DNA of 37,389 nucleotides, taken from assembly GCA_015295905.1 (NCBI GenBank), contig DVEB01000038.1, forward strand, positions 1 to 37,389. Reading direction: 5' to 3'. The notes under the pieces were generated by a model. It worked only from the letters and a program-made list of their open reading frames with translations. It was not told the origin of the DNA and did not search any database. Each line of letters starts with the position of its first letter. The stretch's first letter is position 1. Below are positions 16,154 to 25,200 of the stretch, in pieces. Source of the DNA: Synechococcales cyanobacterium M55_K2018_004. GTDB taxonomy: Bacteria; Cyanobacteriota; Cyanobacteriia; Elainellales; Elainellaceae. The translations under genes were made by a program, and so were the position numbers.

Positions 16154-17050
16154 ATGAACTGGTTTTCCTCGCTGTGGACTGCTGCCCATCGTTACCTGAC
16201 CCGCCCCTGGAGTCGAATTGCTGCTGGGTTAGGGGCGATCGCGCTAGCGCTCAGTCTGCTTGTACCTGCTCGTGCCAACACCATCCAGATCAGCCCCACT
16301 GCTCCTCAACTAGGAGAAACGGTCGCCGTCATCATCCCCACCACGAGCGACATTCCGCCCATCGTCACGATGGATGGCACCTCCTACTCCGCCTTCCCAC
16401 TGGATGCTAGTCGCTACCGGGCGTTGATTCCCACCACGCCTCTGGATCAACCCGGACGCAAAACTATTCAAGTCACGAGTGAAGGCGAGACACGGCAATT
16501 CGCCATCACCCTACGAAATCGATCGTTTCCCACCCAACGCATCTGGGTGCGCGGCGGAGGGTCTGGCGGCTCCGAGGTAGAAATGCGACGGGTGCGAGAG
16601 TTCCGCCAACTAGTGACCCCCCAAAAGTTCTGGCAGGGAGCCTTCGCCCGGCCTGCCGACGGACGAGTAACTTCGGTCTATGGAGTGCGGCGCTACTACA
16701 ATGGCGTGTTTGCTGATGATTACTATCACCGGGGAGTGGACTACGCTGGGCCAACGGGTTCGCGTGTCCTTAGCCCAGCGGCAGGACGGGTGGTATTGGT
16801 AGGGCGCGAGTCGCAGGGATTTCGGCTACACGGCAACACGATCGGCATCGATCATGGTCAGGGTGTGTTAAGTATCTTCATTCACCTCAACCGCATCGAT
16901 GTCCAGGAAGGAGACCTAGTGCAACGCGGCCAGGTGATTGGGGGCATTGGTGCAACAGGTTCCGCCACTGGGCCAAACTTGCACTGGGGGTTATACGTCA
17001 ACGGCAAGGCAGTTGACCCTGAGCAATGGCGAGCAGGTGACTTCGGCTAG
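16154..17050 (+). CDS. Secreted M23 (LytM) family peptidase, HxH motif altered
   Basis: A 298-residue protein. An N-terminal signal or anchor lies at about 21-41 (IAAGLGAIALALSLLVPARA), then a beta-rich domain (about 43-125), then the M23 peptidoglycan-endopeptidase domain (about 160-290). The first zinc site is present: His192 and Asp196 in YYHRGVDYAG. His244 lies in FIHLN. The usual HxH near the end reads N-L-H (Asn275, His277, in GPNLHWGLYVNG), so the first, general-base-type His is Asn. It may be a natural variant or a non-catalytic LytM regulator such as those that activate amidases. The gene is divergent from the antiporter gene, 185 bp away. Confidence 0.9.
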   Translation: MNWFSSLWTAAHRYLTRPWSRIAAGLGAIALALSLLVPARANTIQISPTAPQLGETVAVIIPTTSDIPPIVTMDGTSYSAFPLDASRYRALIPTTPLDQPGRKTIQVTSEGETRQFAITLRNRSFPTQRIWVRGGGSGGSEVEMRRVREFRQLVTPQKFWQGAFARPADGRVTSVYGVRRYYNGVFADDYYHRGVDYAGPTGSRVLSPAAGRVVLVGRESQGFRLHGNTIGIDHGQGVLSIFIHLNRIDVQEGDLVQRGQVIGGIGATGSATGPNLHWGLYVNGKAVDPEQWRAGDFG

Positions 17051-17373
17051 GTGCGACTTACGATTTGCGATCTCTTCCAGGCAGTCGGGGAAATCTTAGC
17101 GTTCTATGCGCGCGTTTTGCCGCACGATTTGTGCATGGGGCCACAGTCCGCCAAGAACTAATAGCTGGAACCAGATTGCCTGGTGTGCATGATCCCTCCC
17201 AAAAAAAATCAAGATCAAAAGCGCACTTGGCGCACTTTTGATCTTGGTTTTGAGATGTATTTTTGCTTGCCTGAGCATTCATTGGTGTTCTTTCTCAATT
17301 GCTGGGAATACTAAAGCCATGAGGGATGTTTAGAAACTGCCCAATCCCACACATGGTGGAGCTTTAAGGCCCT
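17051..17373. other. Intergenic interval with hairpin
   Basis: About 320 bp without a gene between the M23 and ComFB genes, both on the plus strand. It contains the hairpin at 17210-17246 and presumably the comFB promoter between it and 17374. A Shine-Dalgarno site for comFB is not obvious. Confidence 0.5.
17210..17246 (+). terminator. Possible terminator hairpin after the M23 peptidase gene
   Basis: CAAGATCAAAAG at 17210-17221 (with CGC following) pairs with CTTTTGATCTTG at 17235-17246. The stem is preceded by eight A residues and followed by GTTTTG. It could terminate in either direction, but the T-run is short and it is 160 bp from the gene. Confidence 0.4.
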
Positions 17374-17916
17374 ATGAGTATTGAAAAAATTGTTGACCAG
17401 GCCCTCCAGGATGGCTACTTAACTCCGGCAATGGAGGCCGAAGTCGGACGCATCTGCGATACTGCTTCAGAACTGTCGATTGAAGAATACATGGCGCTCG
17501 ACCGATTGATGGGCGCCCTGTTGACGGGCGAGGTTGTTGCAGTTCCCCGCAAGCAGTTCATCAATGTGATGGAAGAATTAGTCTTGACAGAGGCGATCGC
17601 CCGTGTGGCTGAAATCGAAGCCACCAGTGATGTCACCCTCGACTTGGGGGACATCGCAGCCTACGCGCTCAACCGTCTTCCTCCCCTATACGCCACTACC
17701 GAAGAGGGGGCAGACTACCAGCGCAACCGTGCCAAGGATGAACTCCAGGCGCTCATTTCCCAACAAGTGAGTGAGGCGATCGCCCGCAGCCTCGACCGTC
17801 CCGACTTCTTCCCTGAGCGTCAGGCCATCAGCAAACCAACCGGGGATGATGTGCTGGGTCAAGTCAGTTCTCTGCTGCAAACCTATGCTCACAAATTTGA
17901 AGTCCAGCATACTTAA
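17374..17916 (+). CDS. ComFB domain protein
   Basis: A 180-residue soluble protein. The ComFB domain occupies roughly residues 60-150, with VMEELVLTEAIARV, then DLGDIAAYALNRLPPLYATT and the end of the helical core KDELQALISQQVSEAIARSL. ComFB was named from the Bacillus late-competence operon. In cyanobacteria ComFB-domain proteins (such as CdgR of Anabaena) have been reported to bind cyclic dinucleotides and affect cell size or pili; whether this copy does is an inference. The first 55 residues (SIEKIVDQALQDGYLTPAM) form an extra, probably helical region. It stands alone, with the A and C repeat elements just downstream. Confidence 0.88.
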   Translation: MSIEKIVDQALQDGYLTPAMEAEVGRICDTASELSIEEYMALDRLMGALLTGEVVAVPRKQFINVMEELVLTEAIARVAEIEATSDVTLDLGDIAAYALNRLPPLYATTEEGADYQRNRAKDELQALISQQVSEAIARSLDRPDFFPERQAISKPTGDDVLGQVSSLLQTYAHKFEVQHT

Positions 17917-18020
17917 TGCTACTGAGTGCTACTGAGTAGCATCGTGGCCTACGGAGCATTGGGATATAGCGCCCCCCATACTCCAAACAGCAAATAGCAG
18001 GACATTATTGCCTGATCCAG

Positions 18021-18090
18021 AATCCGTCTATACAGGATTGGTTAGTTGTGGTGCAGAGCGTGCTATACCACAACTAACCGATTCCCTATT
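18021..18090. repeat. Family C palindromic element (C1)
   Basis: A perfect 13 bp stem, GGTTAGTTGTGGT at 18040-18052 and ACCACAACTAACC at 18067-18079, with outer GAATCCGTCTATA on the left. The copy at 34.8 kb shares GTTAGTT and AATCCGYCTATA but has a longer, different stem. It lies 12 bp before element A3. Confidence 0.6.
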
Positions 18091-18102
18091 GGCATTGTAA
18101 AG

Positions 18103-18214
18103 TATGGTGCTACGCACTCAAGCTGTAAAACACTTTTTATGGGATTATGGGAACCCCCGCTGCGCCGGGGTTCCCATAAGAAGCGTTGTCCGAACCTATG
18201 CACGTAGCGCATAG
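18103..18214. repeat. Family A element (A3), diverged stem
   Basis: It starts TATGGTGCTACGCACTCAAG and ends ACCTATGCACGTAGCGCATAG. The right arm GGGGTTCCCATAAGAAGCGTT pairs with the left arm except for an 8 bp duplication (TTATGGGA). Both arms carry the same changes from the common stem (TTATGGG in place of TTGTGGG), so pairing was preserved. Confidence 0.7.
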
Positions 18215-19299
18215 TCACAAATCTAAAAATAGTCACAAACCTAAGAAGTATGAAACACTGGGGTACTCTTTGGGTAAACTCTGTGAACCAGTGAAGATAC
18301 AGTGAATGTGGACTAGCAACTTTAGCACCCTAAGCTCTCCTACCCTTGGTGTGTAAATCGATGGGTGCAGAGGCTTCAACCATTGATTTTGTGCAGAAGC
18401 GCTGCGTCTCCTTCCTGCACAAGGTCAAAGGGAACGACGCCCTAGTTTTGACAGTTGTGACTTTGTAGAGAAAACATCTCCCACCCAGAACCAACAATCC
18501 AAGGTTCAAAAAGGCTGCTTCGCAAGAGAGTTCTGTCCATCCAGTCACAACACCAGCATTAGCTGAAAGGATTTTTTGACCGAAAAAATTGCAGGGATGA
18601 TAAAAACTTTTTGAAGGCGATCGCCCATTTCACAGATTTCACAGAGATGATCATCGTCCTTGAGTCAGAATATTGAGTCTTAGTAGCTCCTGCTGCGCAT
18701 TTTTCCGGAGTATCACGCGGCAGAGCTTTTATCTAGTAAATTTGCACTATTCTCAGCAGAAAAATATCTTTAACCTTGCGAAATTTACGCGGCATTTGGG
18801 GTATGCTATATCCGTCATTTCGGGGAAGCTATATCCAGAATCATTCATGCTCGATGAGCAAAATGGCCTTGGATTCAGCTTGAAATCCTTGCCCCTGAAG
18901 GTATTTCCCCCGAAAAACGGGTGCAGAATATATGGAATAACTACTCACTCATCGCCCTACTACTTTCGCCATGCTTCCTACTCTGTTGCGTCAAGATGCC
19001 CCCCATCCTAAGCATTTTCCTTAGATAAAGTTCGTGTCCGCTTGTTCAATTGCTCTTACACGATCCAGCCTGATTTTCTGTCAGTGATTTTCAGGTTCAA
19101 GCAGGGTCGCTGTGTTGAGATCGCAGGACTTAGGGATGCGCAACGTTAGCTTTTTTATGGGCGTTTATGGGCGATCGCACTTCCAAACAGCGCCCAACCA
19201 CTTTAGGGTTATCCACTTCGACGCGGCACTCCACTCAACCCAATTTTCTTCATCAATCCACATCACCTTTAGTTCCTCATTGGGGGGTCAATTTAGTCT

Positions 19300-22200
19300 A
19301 TGGCAACAATCATCGGTGGCAGAGGAAACAATACTCTCACTGGGACATCCGGCCCAGATGTCATTTTTGGTCGTGGCGGCAATGATCTGCTGATTGGCTT
19401 AGGCGGCGGTGATCTGCTCGATGGAGGTACTGGCATTGACACAATGCGAGGGGGGGGTGGCAACGACACCTATATCGTTGACAACGTTAGAGACATTGTC
19501 ACCGAACTAGCGGGGCAGGGCATCGATACAGTGCAGTCCTTCGTTAGCTGGACTCTCGGAGCCAATCTGGAGAATCTCACGCTGTTTGGCATCGCTAATC
19601 TTTCTGGAACCGGCAATGCGCTGGCAAACACGATTATTGGCAACGATGGCAATAACGTGCTGGACGGTCGTGATGGCAACGACACCCTATCGGGTGGCAA
19701 TGGCAATGACACCTTGATCGGTGGAGCCGGTAACGACCGGCTAGATGGCAATGCAGGCGCTGACGTCATGCGCGGTGGCCTAGGCGACGATACCCTGATC
19801 GTAGACAACGTGTCGGATGTAGCCATAGAACTGGCGGGCCAAGGCATCGACACCATTGGGACGAGCGTTAACTACACCCTCCCTGATCACTTTGAGAATC
19901 TCTTCCTGATTGGCACAGGGGGTATTGGTGCGACAGGGAACGCCCTCAGCAACACAATGACAGGGAATGCGGGCAACAACATCCTCAATGGTGCCGATGG
20001 TAATGATGTCCTCGATGGTGGGGCGGGCAATGATACCCTCGATGGTGGGAATGGAGACGACCAGTTGATTGGTGGCGCTGGGATCAATATTCTGATCGGC
20101 GGCGCGGGCAATGACACCTTCATCATTACCGGTGGCGACAATACCATTATCGAGGCAGCTGGGGGAGGAATCGATACCGCCATTAGTAGTGTTTCCTTCA
20201 CCCTGGGAGCCAATGTCGAAATTCTGATTCTGACAGGAACCAGCAATATCAATGGCATTGGTAGCGCAGAAGCCAATACCCTGATTGGGAATGATGGGCG
20301 CAACACCCTAGTCGGCGGTGGCGGCAACGACTACCTAGACGGTGGATTAAATGCCGATGATATGGAGGGGGGGGCAGGCGATGACACTTTTGTGGTTGAC
20401 AATGTGGGCGATCGCATCATTGAAAATGTTGGCGATGGGATCGACCTAGTTATTGCCCGCATCTCGAACTATACCCTGGAAGCTAATGTCGAGAACCTGT
20501 TCCTGGATGGCACGGGCAACCTCAACGCCTTCGGGAATAACCTGGCGAACACGATCACGGGCAACGCTGGGAACAACACCCTCCGAGGCGGAGCCGGCAA
20601 CGACGTACTAGTAGGCGCTGCTGGCAATGACATCTTAGATGGTGAAGCCGGTGATGACACCCTGATTGGTGGCACGGGCAACGATATTTTCTTTGTAGAC
20701 AGTTCCAACGACATTGTTGTTGAAGAACTCAACAGCGGCATTGATGTCGTTAGCAGCACTGTCACCTTTACCCTCAGCAACCACGTTGAAAACCTGATTC
20801 TGACCGGAACAGACAACATCAACGGAACAGGCAACGATCTGGCCAATTCAATCATTGGCAATGCGGGGGACAATATTCTCTCCGGCGGGGCCGGCAACGA
20901 CGTGCTAACAGGCAACGCCGGCAACGACACCCTGGATGGCGGCAGCGGAGCCGATGTCATGAATGGCGGGGCTGGCAATGATACTTACATCGTCGATAAT
21001 CTATCCGATGTGGTGATCGAGGCTCTGAATGATGGGATTGATCTGGTCATTGCCAGTAATAGCTTTAACCTGACCACTAATGGCAACAACGTCGAGAATT
21101 TGACTCTCACAGGAACTGCCAACATTAACGGAACTGGCAATGCTCTGGCAAATACCATTCGAGGCAACTCCGGCAACAACACTCTACGAGGAGAAGCTGG
21201 CGACGACTTCCTCGATGGAGGTGCTGGTGCAGACACGATGGATGGCGGCAGCGGCAACGATACCTATGTCTTCGATAATATTGGTGACACAGCAAGCGAG
21301 GCAGCCGGTGCAGGGATTGACACCGTGATCGTTGATGCAAGCGTCACCACGGGCACCTTTACCCTCGGCCTGAATATCGAAAACCTGATTTTACAGGGCA
21401 CGGGCAACCTTAACGGTACGGGGAACGATTCAAACAATTCCATTACTGGTAATAGCGGCAACAACATCCTGCTCGGGGGTGGCGGCAACGATGTCCTGAG
21501 CGGCGGGGCAGGCTCTGATACGCTTGTTGGCGGAGCCGGGAACGACCAGTTGGATGGGGGTGAAGGCGCTGACAGCATGACCGGTGGCACAGGTGATGAC
21601 ACCTACATCGTCAGCGATAGCGGTGACACGGTCATCGAAAACGCGAACGAGGGAATCGACCTGGTGCTATCCAGTGTCACCTTCACCCTGGGAGCCAATG
21701 TGGAAAACCTGACTCTGGTCAGCGGTGCGGGGGATATCTCCGCCATTGGCAACAACCTGGCAAATACCCTGGTGGGCAATGAGGGGAATAACCTGCTCAA
21801 TGGCGCTGAAGGCAATGACACAATGCGCGGTGGCCTGGGCAACGATACTTACCTAATCGATAGCATCGGCGACGTTATCGTCGAACTTGCTGATCAGGGC
21901 ATTGATACCGTCATTTCCAGTCTTGCTAATTACACTCTGGGAGCCAATTTAGAAAACCTTACCCTGGCAACAGGGAGCGCCAACTTGAATGGGACGGGAA
22001 ACAATGCAGACAACACCATTCTAGGCAATGCAGGTAACAATACCCTGGTGGGCGGGCTAGGGAATGACACGCTGGATGGGGGGGCAGGCAATGACCGTTT
22101 GGATGGTGGCCTAGGGATCGATACCCTGATCGGCGGCGATGGCAACGATACCTATGTCCTGAGTGAAGCCGCCGATGTCGTGATTGAAACGAGTACAACA

Positions 22201-25200
22201 GGCGGCATTGACACCATCGAAGCAGGTTTTAATGTAGACCTCACCCAACCAGCCTTCGCCCAAATTGAGAACCTCATTCTAACTGGAGTAGCCACGACTG
22301 GTATAGGCAATAGCCTAAACAATTCCATCACCGGCAACGCCAGTAACAATACCCTGAGCGGCGGGGCTGGTAATGATGTGTTAGATGGGGGCGCCGGAGA
22401 TGACCGGTTAGACGGGGGCACTGGCAACGATACGATGATTGGTCGAGATGGTAACGACACCTACATCGTAGACAGTATCGGAGATGTGGTGATCGAAGTT
22501 GGCAGTGGCATCGACACTGTGGAGTCGAGTGTCAGCTTTGACCTGCAACCGCTCGCTCTGAATACGATCGAAAACCTGATCCTCACTGGCAGCGCTAATA
22601 TCGATGGTCGGGGTAATGCCCAAAACAACACCATCATTGGCAACGATGGGGCTAACGAGTTGTTCGGCCTGGAGGGGAACGATCGCCTGGAAGGAAACGA
22701 TGGCAACGATCGCCTCGATGGCGGCCTCGGTGCCGATATCTTGATCGGCGGCAATGGTGACGATACCTACGTCCTGGATAACCCTGGGGATGTGGTGATT
22801 GAAGATTCACCTACGGGGGGCAATGACACCGTTGAGGCGATCGCCGACATTGACCTGAGCAACTTCCTCAACATCGAGAATTTGCGACTGCTTGGAGATG
22901 CCGTCACTGGTATCGGCAACGACGAAGACAATACCATCATTGGCAACAACCGCGACAACGTCCTGAACGGCAAAGGTGGCAACGATTTCATCGACGGTGG
23001 ACTAGGCAACGACACCATCGACGGCGGTGCGGGCAACGATACCATGCTGGGCGGCGACGGCAATGATACTTTCTTTGTCGATTCTGTCGATGATGTGGTG
23101 ATCGAGGCCGGAGGGCCAGCAGGTGGAATTGACACCGTCATCTCCGACGTGGACTTTGACATGAGTATCACCAGCCGCTTAGGACTGGAGAACCTCACCC
23201 TGCGCGGCACGGCTATCACAGGCATTGGCAATGCCAACATCAACACCATCATTGGCAACGACAACGACAACATCCTCAGCGGCGGGCAAGGGAACGACCG
23301 CTTGGTGGGCAACGCTGGCAACGACCGTCTGGATGGTGGCGACGGCAATGACACCATGATCGGGGGGGCGGGCAACGATACCTACATCGTCAGCAGTGCG
23401 GCTGACATCGTAACGGAAGAGGTAAACGAGGGCATTGACCTGGTTGAAACAACTGTTTCGTTAACGTTGGCGGCAAACGTTGAAAACCTCACCCTCCTGG
23501 CGGGAGCCATCAACGGCACTGGCAATGCCCTGGCCAATACCATTCGCGGTAATGCCGCAGGCAATACCCTCAGCGGTTTGGCCGGCAATGACGTACTCGA
23601 AGGCGGGGCTGGGAACGATCGCCTGGATGGCGGTGCGGATGCCGACATCATGATCGGGGGTGACGGCGACGACACCTACGTCGTTACTGAGTCTGCCGAT
23701 CAAATCATTGAACTCAGTGGGGCTGGCACAGGAATTGATTGGGTCGAATCTGCTGTCAACTTTAACCTGGCTACCAACGGCGCCAATGTCGAAAATCTCG
23801 TCCTGACGGGGACTGCGATCGAAGGCATCGGGAATGACCTCAATAATCTTCTGCGCGGCAATGCCAGTGCCAACATACTGATCGGGGGAGCTGGCAATGA
23901 CACGCTAGAAGGCAATGACGGCAACGACTTCCTAGACGGGGGAACAGGCAATGACACGATGGTGGGTGGCACCGGTAACGACACCTACGTGGTTGATAGC
24001 GTTGACGATGTCGTTAATGAGACGCTGTCAACTGGTGGCATAGACCTGGTGATCTCATCCGTTGACTACGATCTGAGTGCACCAGGCCGACAGTTTATTG
24101 AAGACCTCACTCTAGTAGGCAACGCTATCAACGGTTTTGGCAACGCTAATGCCAACGTCATCCAGGGGAACGATCGCAACAATACGCTGGAGGGACGTGC
24201 CGGGGCCGACCGTCTGATCGGCGGCGATGGCAACGACTTCCTCGATGGCGGCAGCGAGGCCGACATTATGATCGGCGGCGATGGGAATGACACCTACGTC
24301 GTTGACAACGTGCTGGACTCTGTGCAAGAAAGCGGTTCTGGTATTGACCTGGTGCTTTCTTTCATTAATTACAACCTGAACACCGCGCCGAATGTCGAAA
24401 ACCTAACCTTACTGGGGACTGCTCAGCAGGGGACAGGGAACGCCCTCAATAACACCATCCTTGGCAACGCCGCCAATAACATCCTGGAAGGGCAGGGGGG
24501 TGATGATAACCTCAGTGGTGGCGACGGTAACGATCGCCTCGATGGGGGCACTGGCAACGATGTGATGAATGGCGGAGCCGGTAATGATACCTATGTGGTT
24601 GATAGTGCCGGAGACGTCGTGAGCGAAACGCTGGGGCCAGGCGGCGGGATTGACTTGGTTGAGTCCACCGCCCCCGACATTACTCTGGGTGACAATATCG
24701 AAAACCTTACTCTGTTAGGCACAGGCAACATCAACGGAGCAGGTAATACCGCGAACAACACCATCATCGGGAATGCAGGGATTAACCGGCTGGAGGGACG
24801 TGCTGGCGATGACTGGCTAGATGGTCAGGCCGGTGCAGATATCATGCTGGGTGGCTTCGGTAACGACACCTACTTTGTTGATAACGTCGGGGATGTGGTC
24901 ACCGACAACCCCGGAGAAGGCGACGATGCGCTATTTACCAGTGTTTCTTACACACTCGCTGCTGGCAGCGAAATTGAGCTGCTCACCATCCTGGCGGGCG
25001 CTGGCAACCTCAGCCTAACGGGGAACGGCTTCGCCAATACGCTGGTGGGTAATGAAGGCGACAACCTGTTGGATGGTGCAGGCGGAGCAGACCGCATGGT
25101 AGGCGGCGCTGGCAACGACACCTATGTTGTGGACAACATCGGTGATGTGGTGCAGGAGTTGGGCGGGGGAATTGATACGATTCGCTCCACCATTGATTTC

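Larger units (their letters stand above)
17917..19299. other. 1.38 kb gene-free region upstream of the RTX gene
   Basis: Several short open frames occur (18330-18548 minus, 18673-19011 plus, 19112-19393 plus), but none shows a recognisable family, a good start site or coding-like composition. The first 300 bp hold the C1 and A3 palindromic elements. The remainder is AT-rich in parts (18640-18800) and may contain the promoter and a long leader for the RTX gene. A decayed gene cannot be excluded. Confidence 0.5.

Noticed and set aside
18330-18548. 72-residue minus-strand open frame
   Set aside because: No recognisable family, no ribosome-binding site and uneven composition; treated as chance, although a gene remnant is possible.
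18673-19011. 112-residue plus-strand open frame upstream of the RTX gene
   Set aside because: The translation shows no domain or homology that I recognise and lies in AT-rich spacer.
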